Made by a program: the position numbers and the translations under genes. Positions 1-8,430 of a DNA stretch of 64,000 bases are shown in pieces. The notes beneath the pieces were generated by a model. It made no database searches, was not told the DNA's origin, and saw nothing but the letters and a program-made list of their open reading frames with translations. This stretch comes from Bacteroidales bacterium (lineage in GTDB: Bacteria; Bacteroidota; Bacteroidia; Bacteroidales; UBA932), in NCBI GenBank assembly GCA_017465225.1, contig JAFTWQ010000032.1, positions 1-64,000 on the forward strand. Reading direction: 5' to 3'. The first letter of the stretch is position 1. The number at the start of each line of letters is the position of its first letter.

Positions 1-780
1 GATGTGGATGAGACCGTCAACACCGCCGAGGTCAACGAATACACCGTAACCTGTGATGTTCTTGACAGTACCCTCGAGTACCTGACCCTTCTCGAGCTTG
101 CCGATGATCTCGCTCTTCTGCTGCTCGAGCTCTGCCTCGATGAGAGCCTTGTGAGATACAACTACGTTGCGGAACTCCTGGTTGATCTTGACGATCTTGA
201 AGTCCATAGTTGTGTCAACATACTGATCGTAGTCGCGGATAGGCTTGATGTCGATCTGTGAACCTGGGAGGAATGCCTCGATTCCGAATACGTCCACGAT
301 CATACCACCCTTTGTACGAGTCTTCACGTAACCCTTTACGATCTCGTCTGCTGCGTAAGCTGCATTTACCATATCCCAAGAACGGAGCTGGCGTGCCTTC
401 TTGTGTGAAAGGATAAGCTGACCCTTTCTGTCCTCAGCGTTCTCAACGAACACCTCAACCTTGTCACCAACCTTGAGCTCAGGGTTGTAACGGAACTCAG
501 GAGCCATGATGACACCCTCGCTCTTGTAGCCGATGTTTACGATAACCTCTCTCTTGCTGATTGCTGTAACCTCGCCCTCAACAACCTCACCCTCAACGAT
601 CTTTGAGAGAGTCTGGTTGTACTGCTCAGCGATAGCCTCAACAGAGCCGCCGTAAACGTCATCGTTCTCGAACGCATCCCAGTCGAAATTCTCTGGAGCG
701 ACAGAAGCGTTAAGAACGGTCTTCTTGGTTTCTTCTACTGCAGGAGTTACCTCTGCAGCAACTGTCTTGTTTTCTTCCAT
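1..780 (-). CDS. rpsA: 30S ribosomal protein S1 (N-terminal part, cut by window edge)
   Basis: Translating the minus strand from the ATG at 778-780 gives an uninterrupted 260-residue N-terminal part of ribosomal protein S1, which holds mRNA on the small subunit. After an acidic leader (MEENKTVAAEVTPAVEETKK) come consecutive S1/OB-type repeats: one containing VVEGEVTAISKREVIVNIGY and KVGDKVEVFVE, a second with VKTRTKGGMIVDVFGIEAFLPGSQ, and the start of a third with GTVKNITGYGVFVDLGGVDGLIHI. The gene runs off the left edge, so the remaining repeats and the stop codon are not visible. Codon use is strongly biased, as expected for a highly expressed gene. It follows corA in the same direction, but a terminator-like hairpin at 856-879 separates them. 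Confidence 0.95.
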   Translation of the reverse strand, partial: MEENKTVAAEVTPAVEETKKTVLNASVAPENFDWDAFENDDVYGGSVEAIAEQYNQTLSKIVEGEVVEGEVTAISKREVIVNIGYKSEGVIMAPEFRYNPELKVGDKVEVFVENAEDRKGQLILSHKKARQLRSWDMVNAAYAADEIVKGYVKTRTKGGMIVDVFGIEAFLPGSQIDIKPIRDYDQYVDTTMDFKIVKINQEFRNVVVSHKALIEAELEQQKSEIIGKLEKGQVLEGTVKNITGYGVFVDLGGVDGLIHI

Positions 781-855
781 TGTAAAATTAAAAAACAAAC
801 TAGTGGGTTAAACATTATTTATTGTGCCTTGCCTCAGCGACTTACGTAAAAGAAA

Positions 856-879
856 GCGCGCTTCGGTCAAAAAGCGCGC
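856..879 (-). terminator. Terminator-like hairpin after corA
   Basis: An 8-bp perfect stem (GCGCGCTT at 856-863, AAGCGCGC at 872-879) with an 8-nt loop. Read on the minus strand it is followed by TTTCTTTT, and it lies between the corA stop and the rpsA start. It is therefore a plausible intrinsic terminator for corA. Confidence 0.6.
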
Positions 880-926
880 AAAATTATGGATAATTTTCGG
901 ATTTTCAAAGGGTTTGGGGAATAATT

Positions 927-1877
927 CTAAAACATATTCCTCTTCTTGAACACCGCGAAGATGACGACGGTGGAGAGAGCCATCAGGACGAGGGCGATGA
1001 TCCATGACCAGCCGGCACTGCCGAACCAGCCGAACCTTACGTTCATTCCGAAGAAGCTGGCGATGAGGGTCGGAGGCATGAGCATGAGGGACACGAGAGT
1101 GAACACCTTCATGATCTTGTTCTGGTCGAGGCTGATGATACCGAGAACTGTGTTCTGGAGGTACTCGAGACGCTCGAAGCTGAAGTTGGTATGGTTGATC
1201 AGGGAAGATATGTCCTTGAGAAGCACATTAAGCTTCGAGTGATACTCTACAGGATATTTCTTGCTCTTGATGATGCTTGAGATTACCCTCTGCTTGTCGA
1301 CGATGTTCTCACGGATGAGCATCGTGTTGTCCTGCAGCTGGTTGAGGTCGACGAGGAATTCCTCGCTGATGTCTTCTCCCAGGCTTACCTTCTTGTTGTA
1401 CTGGGTGATTTCCTTCGATACGAGCTCGACCATGTCGGCATCAAGGTCGATACGCTGCTCCAGGATGCTGAGGAAGGCCACATGGCCCGAATCATACATC
1501 TTCGGGAAAGCCAGCATACGGCGCTGGAGGTCGGTGAAGCTCTTCAGGGGACACTCACGGAGGGTAGTCAGGATATCATCTGTAAGGATGAATGAAACAG
1601 TCTCCTCATTATACTCGTCCGGGCCGGGGATAAGGAAGCTGGTATTCGCGAAAATCGCCTTCTCTGTCTCGTAGAATCGTGAAGAGATCTCGATCTCTTC
1701 GGCCTGGGCGCGGTTCTGGATGACGGTCCCGAGACGATGCTCCACAGCTCTTTTCTCCTCACCCGAAGGGGCAAAGAGATCGATCCAGATGATATCATCG
1801 TATGGTATGGCTGAGAAATCAGTTTCCGACTGGGAAACCATAATCTGTCCGTCTTTCCTGTAGAAGATTTCGATCAT
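927..1877 (-). CDS. corA: CorA-family magnesium/divalent cation transporter
   Basis: A 316-residue inner-membrane cation channel of the CorA family. The large N-terminal soluble domain (about residues 1-250) ends in long helices. Two C-terminal membrane segments follow, and the family signature GMN sits at residues 277-279 after SLMLMPPTLIASFF. The positively charged end (VFKKRNMF) fits the known topology with both termini in the cytoplasm. The start is backed by a purine-rich GGGAGGT about 6 nt upstream of the ATG, unusual for this phylum, and by two promoter-like sequences just upstream. It is monocistronic or read with recR. The family moves Mg2+, Co2+ or Ni2+; the physiological ion cannot be told from sequence. 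Confidence 0.93.
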   Translation of the reverse strand: MIEIFYRKDGQIMVSQSETDFSAIPYDDIIWIDLFAPSGEEKRAVEHRLGTVIQNRAQAEEIEISSRFYETEKAIFANTSFLIPGPDEYNEETVSFILTDDILTTLRECPLKSFTDLQRRMLAFPKMYDSGHVAFLSILEQRIDLDADMVELVSKEITQYNKKVSLGEDISEEFLVDLNQLQDNTMLIRENIVDKQRVISSIIKSKKYPVEYHSKLNVLLKDISSLINHTNFSFERLEYLQNTVLGIISLDQNKIMKVFTLVSLMLMPPTLIASFFGMNVRFGWFGSAGWSWIIALVLMALSTVVIFAVFKKRNMF

Positions 1878-1901
1878 GCTCTACCTCCCTTTTTTAAAAC
1901 C

Positions 1902-1932
1902 CAAATATACGAAACAGGCCTGCATACACAAA
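1902..1932 (-). promoter_or_regulatory. Bacteroidetes-type promoter P1 of corA
   Basis: On the minus strand TTTG (1929-1932) is followed after 19 nt by TATATTTG (1902-1909), matching the TTTG-N(19-21)-TAnnTTTG consensus known for Bacteroides. The -7 box lies 24 nt upstream of the corA ATG. Confidence 0.7.
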
Positions 1933-1942
1933 AGCAAGCTTG

Positions 1943-1974
1943 CAAATATATCCTTTTAAAAGGAGAAGTCCAAA
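1943..1974 (-). promoter_or_regulatory. Second promoter-like sequence P2 of corA
   Basis: Another TTTG (1971-1974) and TATATTTG (1943-1950) with a 20-nt spacer on the minus strand, directly abutting the recR stop codon. Two consensus promoters in tandem, 41 nt apart, suggest dual start sites for corA. The match is by sequence only. Confidence 0.55.
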
Positions 1975-2640
1975 TTATGGCTTGAAAATCTGCCTGTTGA
2001 CGATCGAACGGCCCAGAGTGAGCTCATCGGCATATTCAAGATTGTCGCCGAAGCCGAGTCCGCGCGCAAGAGACGAGACCTTGACTCCATACTGCGAAAT
2101 CTGACGATAGATATAGAACGAAGTGGTCTCCCCTTCCACATCTCCGCTCAAGGCGAGAATGACTTCCGCAGGCGCACCGTCAATCCCCGGCGCATCGGCC
2201 TCGAACAGCCCTTCCGGCGAAACGAGATCAGCCACACGGGCCACAAGCTCGCGGATGGTAAGATCGGAAGGTCCGACTCCGTTTATCGGAGATATGATAC
2301 CGCCAAGTACATGATACACGCCATGATACTGTCCAGTATTCTCAATGCTCATCACATCACGGACGCTCTCGACCACACATATCGTCCTGTGGTCGCGCGA
2401 CCTGTCCGAACATATCTGACAAATCTCGTCATCGGATATCATCATGCATTTGCTGCAGTACTTCACATCATCCCTCAGACACGCTATAGCCTCCGTAAAA
2501 TGATGCACATTCTCCTGCGGCTGCTTGAGCAGATGCAAGGCAAGCCTGAGCGCACTTCTGCGGCCCACTCCAGGAAGGGAGCTGATCGCATCAACCGCAT
2601 CCTCGAGCAGTTTCGATGGATATTTTTCTTTATACGCCAT
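1975..2640 (-). CDS. recR: Recombination mediator RecR
   Basis: A 221-residue RecR, which with RecO/RecF loads RecA onto gapped DNA. Order of parts: an N-terminal helix-hairpin-helix (SLPGVGRRSALRLALHLL, about residues 21-38), a four-cysteine zinc finger with Cys62, Cys65, Cys74 and Cys77, then a Toprim domain starting at ICVVES (about 88) and containing HVLGGIISPINGVGP. It is slightly longer than the usual 200 residues. Its first 11 nt overlap the end of the upstream kinase gene, so the two are probably translated from one mRNA. Confidence 0.96.
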   Translation of the reverse strand: MAYKEKYPSKLLEDAVDAISSLPGVGRRSALRLALHLLKQPQENVHHFTEAIACLRDDVKYCSKCMMISDDEICQICSDRSRDHRTICVVESVRDVMSIENTGQYHGVYHVLGGIISPINGVGPSDLTIRELVARVADLVSPEGLFEADAPGIDGAPAEVILALSGDVEGETTSFYIYRQISQYGVKVSSLARGLGFGDNLEYADELTLGRSIVNRQIFKP

Positions 2641-3484
2641 GATATTTCACCAATTCATCTATCGGAGACTTCAGGAATCTGACGAACTCCAGTCCATATC
2701 TTCCTCCGATCTCACGGAGCATGCCTTCGCATGCGCAGCCGAAAGACCCTATGACACCGACCTTACGCGCATCGGCATCATCACATGTCTCCGAGTATCT
2801 TGCCAGCGATCTCCTTACAAAGGACTCGAGGCAATCCTCGACCAGTCCACGGACATATGGATCGGAGATGCGAGCCATCACAAAAGGCGCAAGAGAGGCC
2901 ATGAATGCCGAAGCGGCCGGTTCCTTATACACCTTACGTACCACCTTCGCATAATCCAGCCCTGTCTCACGGACAAACTCACGTTCAATATCCTGCGGTA
3001 AAAGTCCTTTGACAAAGTCCGAAAGGAAAGCCCTTCCCAAGGCCACCCCGCTGCCTTCATCACCTAGTACATAGCCTCCCGGACGGATATTACGCACGAT
3101 CTTTCCTTCTGAATACAGGCAGCTGTTGGATCCCGTACCCATGATGGCTACGACACCGCTGCCATCAGCGAAAAGCGCCCTGGCAGCCGCAAGGATATCG
3201 GAATGGAACTCCACCTCCGCAAAAGGGCACCACATCCCGAGACATTCCCTTATAGGTGCAGCCGATTCCTCCGAGACAAGGCCTGCGCCGTAAAAGAAGA
3301 TCTGTCCGACCCTTTCTCCTTTCGGATTCAGCGCGGGTACCGCCTCCCTGACCAGGCTGCTGACATGCTCCGGATCAAGGCATGTCGGACTGAGGCCGGC
3401 AGTCTGTACCTGACGTACAGTCCCGTCCTCGCAGACAGCCCTCCAGGCAGTCTTTGTCGCTCCGCTTTCTACTATCAGTTTCAT
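2630..3484 (-). CDS. BadF/BadG-type ATPase, probable N-acetylglucosamine kinase
   Basis: A 284-residue sugar-kinase-fold protein (ASKHA superfamily) of the BadF/BadG/BcrA/BcrD group that includes eukaryotic NAGK-like kinases. Visible motifs: an N-terminal phosphate-1-like loop with ESGATKT (residues 6-12), VVAIMGTGSNSCLY in the middle (phosphate 2), GGYVLGDEGSGVALG just after it, and GVIGSFGCACEGML near the C terminus (adenosine-side loop). In Bacteroidetes close relatives are annotated as N-acetylglucosamine kinases that phosphorylate recycled amino sugars; the substrate here is inferred. It overlaps recR by 11 nt and is transcribed first. Confidence 0.8.
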   Translation of the reverse strand: MKLIVESGATKTAWRAVCEDGTVRQVQTAGLSPTCLDPEHVSSLVREAVPALNPKGERVGQIFFYGAGLVSEESAAPIRECLGMWCPFAEVEFHSDILAAARALFADGSGVVAIMGTGSNSCLYSEGKIVRNIRPGGYVLGDEGSGVALGRAFLSDFVKGLLPQDIEREFVRETGLDYAKVVRKVYKEPAASAFMASLAPFVMARISDPYVRGLVEDCLESFVRRSLARYSETCDDADARKVGVIGSFGCACEGMLREIGGRYGLEFVRFLKSPIDELVKYHGV

Positions 3485-3553
3485 TCCTTTGCTTTAGAAG
3501 ATGCAAAAATAAGAAAATTCCATATCTTTGTGCATATCGAAAATTCCAAAACC

Positions 3554-4210
3554 ATGAAAATGATCCGTAATCTGGCTGTAATCCTGGCAATGATGCTTCC
3601 TCTTGCCGGACAGGCCCAGGACTGGGCGAAATTCGGCCGCTTCGAGCAGAAGAACAAAGAGGTAAGCATAAAGCCCAGAGCTGTGTTCATGGGCGATTCC
3701 ATCACTGAAGGATGGGACAATCAGGACCCGGACTTCTTCACATCAAACAATTTCCTTGGAAGAGGCATTTCAGGCCAGACCACATCACATATGCTTGTCC
3801 GTTTCAGAAACGACGTCATCAAGCTTGACCCTAAATATGTTGTAATCCTCGCAGGAACCAATGACATCGCCAAGAACAACGGAGACATCACCCTGGAGAA
3901 TGTGATGGGCAACATAATCTCGATGTGCGAGCTTGCAAAGGCAAACAGGATCAGGCCGATCCTCTGTGCGGTCCTCCCTGCCACCGGATTCTACTGGCGT
4001 CCGGGAGTAATGCCAGCCGAGGACATAATGAAGCTGAACGAAATGATCAAGGCATATGCAGACAGCAGGAAGATTCCTTTCGTCGATTACCATACCGCCC
4101 TGAAGGACAGCAGCAACGGCCTGCCGAAGGAATATGCGGAAGACGGAGTTCATCCTAATCTTCAGTGCTACAAGATCATGGAAGAAATGATACTGAAACA
4201 TATCAGATAA
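3554..4210 (+). CDS. Secreted SGNH/GDSL-family hydrolase
   Basis: A 218-residue exported esterase/lipase-like protein. The start at 3554 was chosen because it begins a signal peptide (MKMIRNLAVILAMMLPLAGQ) cleaved near AQA/Q-DW; the longer upstream open frame overlaps the kinase on the other strand and has no coding character. SGNH blocks are clear: GDSI with Ser49 (block I), GISGQT (block II, Gly), GTND with Asn103 (block III) and DGVHP with Asp197 and His200 (block V). The family removes acyl or acetyl groups from lipids, glycans or other esters; this substrate is unknown. It is convergent with pnuC. Confidence 0.87.
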   Translation: MKMIRNLAVILAMMLPLAGQAQDWAKFGRFEQKNKEVSIKPRAVFMGDSITEGWDNQDPDFFTSNNFLGRGISGQTTSHMLVRFRNDVIKLDPKYVVILAGTNDIAKNNGDITLENVMGNIISMCELAKANRIRPILCAVLPATGFYWRPGVMPAEDIMKLNEMIKAYADSRKIPFVDYHTALKDSSNGLPKEYAEDGVHPNLQCYKIMEEMILKHIR

Positions 4211-4215
4211 AGATA

Positions 4216-4242
4216 ACGGACGCTATTCGATGTAGCGTCCGT
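4216..4242. terminator. Bidirectional terminator between SGNH hydrolase and pnuC
   Basis: A 10-bp perfect stem (ACGGACGCTA at 4216-4225, TAGCGTCCGT at 4233-4242) with a 7-nt loop, followed on the plus strand by TTCTTTTC. It overlaps the last codons and stop of pnuC, so it can serve both convergent transcripts. Confidence 0.7.
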
Positions 4243-4816
4243 TTCTTTTCCAATGTATGTATCCGTAGACAGCCGAAAGGGAATAGGCTGCATACAGGGC
4301 CGTCATCCACCATAATCCCTGTGTCGCGCACATGATGGTAGAGAGGGCGTCCGCGATTATCCACAGCCACCATTGCTCGAGATACGAACGCACAAGCCAC
4401 CATGTGGCCACGGCGCTTAATACCGCCACCGATGCATCCATTACCGACATAGGGTTCTCAAGGGCCGCCATGACTTCCGACAGGACGAACGTGCCAGCAA
4501 CCACAACCAGGGCGCTTACAGCTATTGTCTTGAGGGTCAGACGGTTCAGATGAATATCATCACCCTGCCCGGGAGCATCATCCGTCTGCTTGAGCATCAT
4601 CTTGGCCCTGCCCCACTGCCACAGTCCGATGAACGATGTGACCAGATAATAGGCATTGAGCGCAAAGGACGCATAGAGTCCCTGACGGAAGAATACCCAC
4701 ATGGCAGCCACGCTGGTAAGAATACCGACCACCCACATGAAATTCTTCTGACGGATCTCAAGAATGATGTATATCACCCCCGTGACGAGGGTGAATATTT
4801 CCATGAAGCTCCCCAT
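4223..4816 (-). CDS. pnuC: Nicotinamide riboside transporter PnuC family
   Basis: A 197-residue integral membrane protein of the PnuC family, which imports nicotinamide riboside or related B-vitamin precursors by facilitated diffusion. Hydrophobic segments cover most of the protein. Family-typical aromatic motifs are present: an N-terminal ILEIRQKNFMWVVGI, the NAYYLVTSFIGLWQW segment, and WWLWIIADALSTIMC in the C-terminal half, corresponding to the substrate-binding helix region. The substrate (NR, thiamine or riboflavin) cannot be read from sequence and no riboswitch is seen. The ATG overlaps the upstream FKBP gene stop as TAATG, implying translational coupling. Confidence 0.88.
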   Translation of the reverse strand: MGSFMEIFTLVTGVIYIILEIRQKNFMWVVGILTSVAAMWVFFRQGLYASFALNAYYLVTSFIGLWQWGRAKMMLKQTDDAPGQGDDIHLNRLTLKTIAVSALVVVAGTFVLSEVMAALENPMSVMDASVAVLSAVATWWLVRSYLEQWWLWIIADALSTIMCATQGLWWMTALYAAYSLSAVYGYIHWKRNGRYIE

Positions 4817-5421
4817 TAGAGGACTTCAATCAGCTCCACGACGAACTTGAGGGTCGCGTATGGAGGGATTGCGCCTGGAGCACCGTGCTCGCCGTATGCA
4901 AGGTTGTAAGGGATGTAGAATTCATACTTCGATCCCTCAGCCATAAGCTGCACGCCCTCTGTCCATCCTGCAATCACCTGATTGAGGCCGAACACCGCAG
5001 GCTCGTTACGGTCATAAGAGCTGTCGAACTTCGCACCATTGAGGAATGTTCCCTCATAATGGCATCTTACCTGTGATGTAGCGGACGGCTTCTTGCCTGT
5101 TCCCTCTGTGATCACCTTGTACTGGAGACCGCTAGGAAGCACTACAACGCCTTCCTTCTGAGCATTCTCCTTCAGGAAAGCCTCGCCTTCCTCACGGAGG
5201 ACTGCGCTCATGGCCTCGGCCTGAGCCTTCTGCTCTGCCTCGAGCTCTGCGAAATACTTGTCAAGAAGCTGGCCTGCCTCCTGGAATGAAACTGCCGGTT
5301 CTGCGCCTGTGAGGACAGCCTTCACACCAGCTGCGAAATCATCAAACTCGATAGTCCTGATACCTGAAGAGAGCATATTATGGGCTATGCTCATACCCAA
5401 TGCGTAACTGTTCTTATCCAT
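4816..5421 (-). CDS. FKBP-type peptidyl-prolyl cis-trans isomerase
   Basis: A 201-residue prolyl isomerase. The N-terminal half (about residues 1-105) is helical and resembles the FKBP_N dimerisation region of FkpA/Mip proteins (KNSYALGMSIAHNM). The C-terminal half is the FKBP catalytic domain, with LPSGLQYKVITEGTG, VRCHYEGTFLNGAKFDSSYD, FGLNQVIAGWTEGVQLM, YEFYIPYNLAYGEHG and IPPYATLKFVVELIEV. No signal peptide is visible, so a cytoplasmic protein is likely, unlike most Mip proteins. It lies 41 nt downstream of xerD and overlaps pnuC by one base. Confidence 0.93.
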   Translation of the reverse strand: MDKNSYALGMSIAHNMLSSGIRTIEFDDFAAGVKAVLTGAEPAVSFQEAGQLLDKYFAELEAEQKAQAEAMSAVLREEGEAFLKENAQKEGVVVLPSGLQYKVITEGTGKKPSATSQVRCHYEGTFLNGAKFDSSYDRNEPAVFGLNQVIAGWTEGVQLMAEGSKYEFYIPYNLAYGEHGAPGAIPPYATLKFVVELIEVL

Positions 5422-5462
5422 TATATATAATAGTATTATGCCCTTCCGGGCTGATTCATATT

Positions 5463-6335
5463 CTATTTCTCACGTCTTGGGTGGTGCGCGAGAACCTCTC
5501 TCTGCCATGTCGTGCTGTCGACATGGGTATAAATTTCCGTCGTTGTCAGGCTCTCATGTCCGAGCATTTCCTGGACGAGCCTCAGGTCCGCACCGTTTTC
5601 CACAAGATGGGTCGCGAATGAATGACGGAATGTGTGAGGGCTGATTTCCTTGCGCACATCCGCGATCAATGCCTGCTTCTTTATCATCTTGAACATCGAC
5701 TGACGGCTGAGCGAACGTCCGAACCTGTTGAGAAACACAAGATCGTCCGATTTCGCATCATATGGCGACGGGCGATGCTCTAGATATTCATTCACTGCAT
5801 CCGCAGCCATTTCTCCTGCCGGCACCAGACGTTCCTTGTTTCCCTTGCCTATGATCCTGATGAAGCCTTCATCGAAATAAAGGCATGAGATCTTCAGTTC
5901 CACAGCCTCGGAAACACGCAGGCCGCAGCCATAGAGGACCTCCAGTATGGCCCTGTCCCTCTTTCCCTGCCATGTGGAAACATCCACGGAATCCATTATG
6001 GCGCTGACTTCTTCTACAGAAAGCACATCAGGGAGGAAGCGTCCCAGTTTGGGAGAATCGACCTTGTCGCAAGGATTGTCAGCTATGACTCCTTCTATCA
6101 CCAGCCAGCTGAAAAACGAACGCAGCGAACTGAGGATCCTGGCCTGCGACCTCTTCGATATGCCCGTACGTCCCTGAAGATAATCCTCGATATCCGAAGG
6201 AGACACATCCTTGACCTCGACGGGAACAGCGGCAAGAAACATTTCCATATCCGAACAATACGACGCCACGGTATTCCGTGACATCGTACGTTCTATCTTA
6301 AGATAGTTCCTGTAATCTCTGAGGAGCGGGTTCAT
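5463..6335 (-). CDS. xerD: Tyrosine recombinase XerD (chromosome dimer resolution)
   Basis: A 290-residue tyrosine recombinase. The N-terminal SAM-like core-binding domain spans about residues 1-90 (MNPLLRDYRNYLKIERTMS); the catalytic domain follows. Catalytic residues are visible: Arg in GCGLRVSEAVEL, Lys in IIGKGNKERLVP, His-x-x-Arg in SPHTFRHSFATHL, His in MLGHESLTTTEIYTHV and the Tyr nucleophile in the last motif. Length and lack of mobile-element context point to the housekeeping XerD acting at dif with FtsK, not to an integrase. The start overlaps the upstream peptidase stop as TAATG. Confidence 0.92.
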   Translation of the reverse strand: MNPLLRDYRNYLKIERTMSRNTVASYCSDMEMFLAAVPVEVKDVSPSDIEDYLQGRTGISKRSQARILSSLRSFFSWLVIEGVIADNPCDKVDSPKLGRFLPDVLSVEEVSAIMDSVDVSTWQGKRDRAILEVLYGCGLRVSEAVELKISCLYFDEGFIRIIGKGNKERLVPAGEMAADAVNEYLEHRPSPYDAKSDDLVFLNRFGRSLSRQSMFKMIKKQALIADVRKEISPHTFRHSFATHLVENGADLRLVQEMLGHESLTTTEIYTHVDSTTWQREVLAHHPRREK

Positions 6336-8335
6336 TAAAGGGTAGCGTACTTCTTGCCGTACTCAAGCATCTGACCGAGATAGCTGTCGCTGTAGACGAC
6401 CTCATAGTCAACGACTTCACCGTTCTTCTCGACCGGCACGATCTCCGGATTGAGGAAACCTCCGTATGGCTTGAGACCGAGAGAAGCATAGCGCTCGAGA
6501 ACCTCCTTGTGGAGTTCAGGGTCGATATTCACCGCATAGTTCTCCACGAGAGCCTTTCCTGCCTCGTAATCACCCTCTGACTTGATTCTCTGCACCTCCG
6601 CAAGGAGATCGCCGAAAAGGCCGCGGAGTGCCTCAAAGTCGTTCACCACGAAATATGTCTTTCCGTCACGCACCTTCTTCTCGATCACATTGTCTGCAAG
6701 ACCCTTCTCATAGCACCAGTCAGCGATGAGCTTGCGGTTCTGCATATGCGCCTCCATGTTCTTCTTTCCGAACTCAACACGGTTGAACTGTGTGAAGATA
6801 CCGTTGCGGATATAGCTTGAATACTGAGCCTTATATGCCTCCATGTCAGGAAGGATACCGAGCTCGACAAGCTTCGGATCAGCAAGATAGTAAAGTCCGA
6901 AAAGGTCGGCACGTGTCTCCTCGAGAGCGGAGCTGTACTCGCCGAGCGCATTTGGAGATGTCTCCGGGAGGAGCTGGCCTGAACCATGGCCGAGGCACTC
7001 GTGGAGGTCGGTATGGAGGTCATTTGTCAACGCACCGTACTTCTTCTCGGCAGCGATCTCTTCCTCCGACCAAGCGAACTCTGAAAGAAGGTTCTTCGGA
7101 GACTCCTGGGCAGCCATGTTATATGCAGATGTGAGGTTTGCGATTGTCACTGACTTCGAGCCATGCTCACGACGGATCCAGTCTGCATTAGGAAGGTTGA
7201 TTCCGATTGGAGCGGCAGGATAGCAGTCACCTGCAAGAGCGGCAACATTGATCACCTTTGCCGAAACGCCCTTGACCTCGCTCTTCTTGAAACGGTCGTC
7301 AACAGGAGAATTATCCTCGAACCACTGCGCGTTCTCGCTGATGAGCTCGGTGCGGCGTGAAGCCTCTGTATCCTTGAAATTCACAAGACCTTCCCATGTA
7401 GCCTTGCGTCCGAGAGGGTCATTGTAGTCCTCTACGAATCCGTTCACGAAGTCGACTGTGCCGAGGGTATCCTTCACCCACTTGATATTGTACTCGTCCC
7501 AAAGCTTCAGGTCACCTGACCTGTAATATGCCACGAGGTCGGCGATATAAGACTTCTGGGTCTCGTTCTCTGCCACCGCAGCAGCCTTCTCGAGCTCTGC
7601 GCAGATCTTCTCGAGAGCAGGGCCATAAAGTCCGCCTACCTTATATACTTCCTCACGGACGATGCCATCCGCGCCCTTTACCACGCGGCTGTTGAGGCCA
7701 TATGATACAGGAGTCTTGTCGGAAGGATCCACCATAGCGGCATAGAATGCCTCAACCTCCGCACGGGTCACGCCCTCATAGAAGTTCACAGCCGATTCCG
7801 CCACGATGTCCTTTCCGCCCATAAGCTTTCTTGCAGGATATACGGCAGGATCGAAGATGACAGGAAGGAGTTCCGCACACTTCGCCTCGTCACCCACTGC
7901 CGTCATAAGGCTCTGGAAATACTCCTGCGAGCATTCAGGGAAGAATTTGTCTTCTGCGTAGTGATGGTGGATACCGTTGCTGAAGAACACTCTCTTAGCA
8001 TATGTCTCGAACATCTTCCAGTCCTCGGAAGTACGGTCACCCTCATAATTCTCAAGGATGTTCTCGATTGCCTTGCGGACATCAAGGTTATGTCTGCAGT
8101 TCTGCATCCAGATGATGTCACGGCCGTATTTCGCCGCTTCAGCGAGATGATATACATACTCCTTCTGCTGAAGGGTCAGGCCATCCCATCCGGGTACCTG
8201 ATATCTCATTATCTTAAGGTCGGCGAACTCGTCCATGAGATATCTGAATCCGTCTTCCTTTGCCGCTTTGTCCGAACACGAGACCAAGGCTGCGGCCATG
8301 CCTGCGATTGTAATCATTCTTCCGATCAGTTTCAT
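6335..8335 (-). CDS. Dipeptidyl-peptidase III-like metallopeptidase (M49), lipoprotein
   Basis: A 666-residue zinc peptidase of family M49, which removes N-terminal dipeptides. The start at 8335 gives a lipoprotein signal peptide, MKLIGRMITIAGMAAALVSC; the longer open frame upstream lacks support. The zinc site is the M49-type hexapeptide HECLGH (from residue 445), followed about 27 residues later by EETRADL (from 472), the third ligand region. YEGVTRAEVEAFY, DLHTDLHECLGHGSGQL and FEALRGLFGDLLAEVQ resemble bacterial DPP III proteins. Lipidation implies an envelope location, probably for oligopeptide degradation. It is first in a coupled run with xerD, the FKBP gene and pnuC. Confidence 0.9.
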   Translation of the reverse strand: MKLIGRMITIAGMAAALVSCSDKAAKEDGFRYLMDEFADLKIMRYQVPGWDGLTLQQKEYVYHLAEAAKYGRDIIWMQNCRHNLDVRKAIENILENYEGDRTSEDWKMFETYAKRVFFSNGIHHHYAEDKFFPECSQEYFQSLMTAVGDEAKCAELLPVIFDPAVYPARKLMGGKDIVAESAVNFYEGVTRAEVEAFYAAMVDPSDKTPVSYGLNSRVVKGADGIVREEVYKVGGLYGPALEKICAELEKAAAVAENETQKSYIADLVAYYRSGDLKLWDEYNIKWVKDTLGTVDFVNGFVEDYNDPLGRKATWEGLVNFKDTEASRRTELISENAQWFEDNSPVDDRFKKSEVKGVSAKVINVAALAGDCYPAAPIGINLPNADWIRREHGSKSVTIANLTSAYNMAAQESPKNLLSEFAWSEEEIAAEKKYGALTNDLHTDLHECLGHGSGQLLPETSPNALGEYSSALEETRADLFGLYYLADPKLVELGILPDMEAYKAQYSSYIRNGIFTQFNRVEFGKKNMEAHMQNRKLIADWCYEKGLADNVIEKKVRDGKTYFVVNDFEALRGLFGDLLAEVQRIKSEGDYEAGKALVENYAVNIDPELHKEVLERYASLGLKPYGGFLNPEIVPVEKNGEVVDYEVVYSDSYLGQMLEYGKKYATL

Positions 8336-8372
8336 ATTATATTGATTGATATTGTCCATTGCATACTCCGCG

Positions 8373-8380
8373 CAAAGATA
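8373..8380 (-). promoter_or_regulatory. Possible -7 box for the M49 lipoprotein operon
   Basis: TATCTTTG on the minus strand, 37 nt upstream of the ATG at 8335, matches TAnnTTTG. No clear TTTG -33 box is seen at the expected spacing, so this is tentative. A TATATTTG on the plus strand at 8401-8408 could serve the divergent gene. Confidence 0.4.
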
Positions 8381-8430
8381 GCAATTATATGAAAAATAAT
8401 TATATTTGTATTTTGCAAACAATGCACATT

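Noticed and set aside
3203..3553. N-terminal extension of the SGNH hydrolase reading frame
   Set aside because: It lies fully antisense to the sugar-kinase gene and the ATG at 3554 starts a proper signal peptide; the extension has no protein-like features.
5463..6335. Tyrosine recombinase as sign of a mobile element
   Set aside because: Length and motifs fit housekeeping XerD; neighbours are ordinary genes and no attachment-site repeats flank it.
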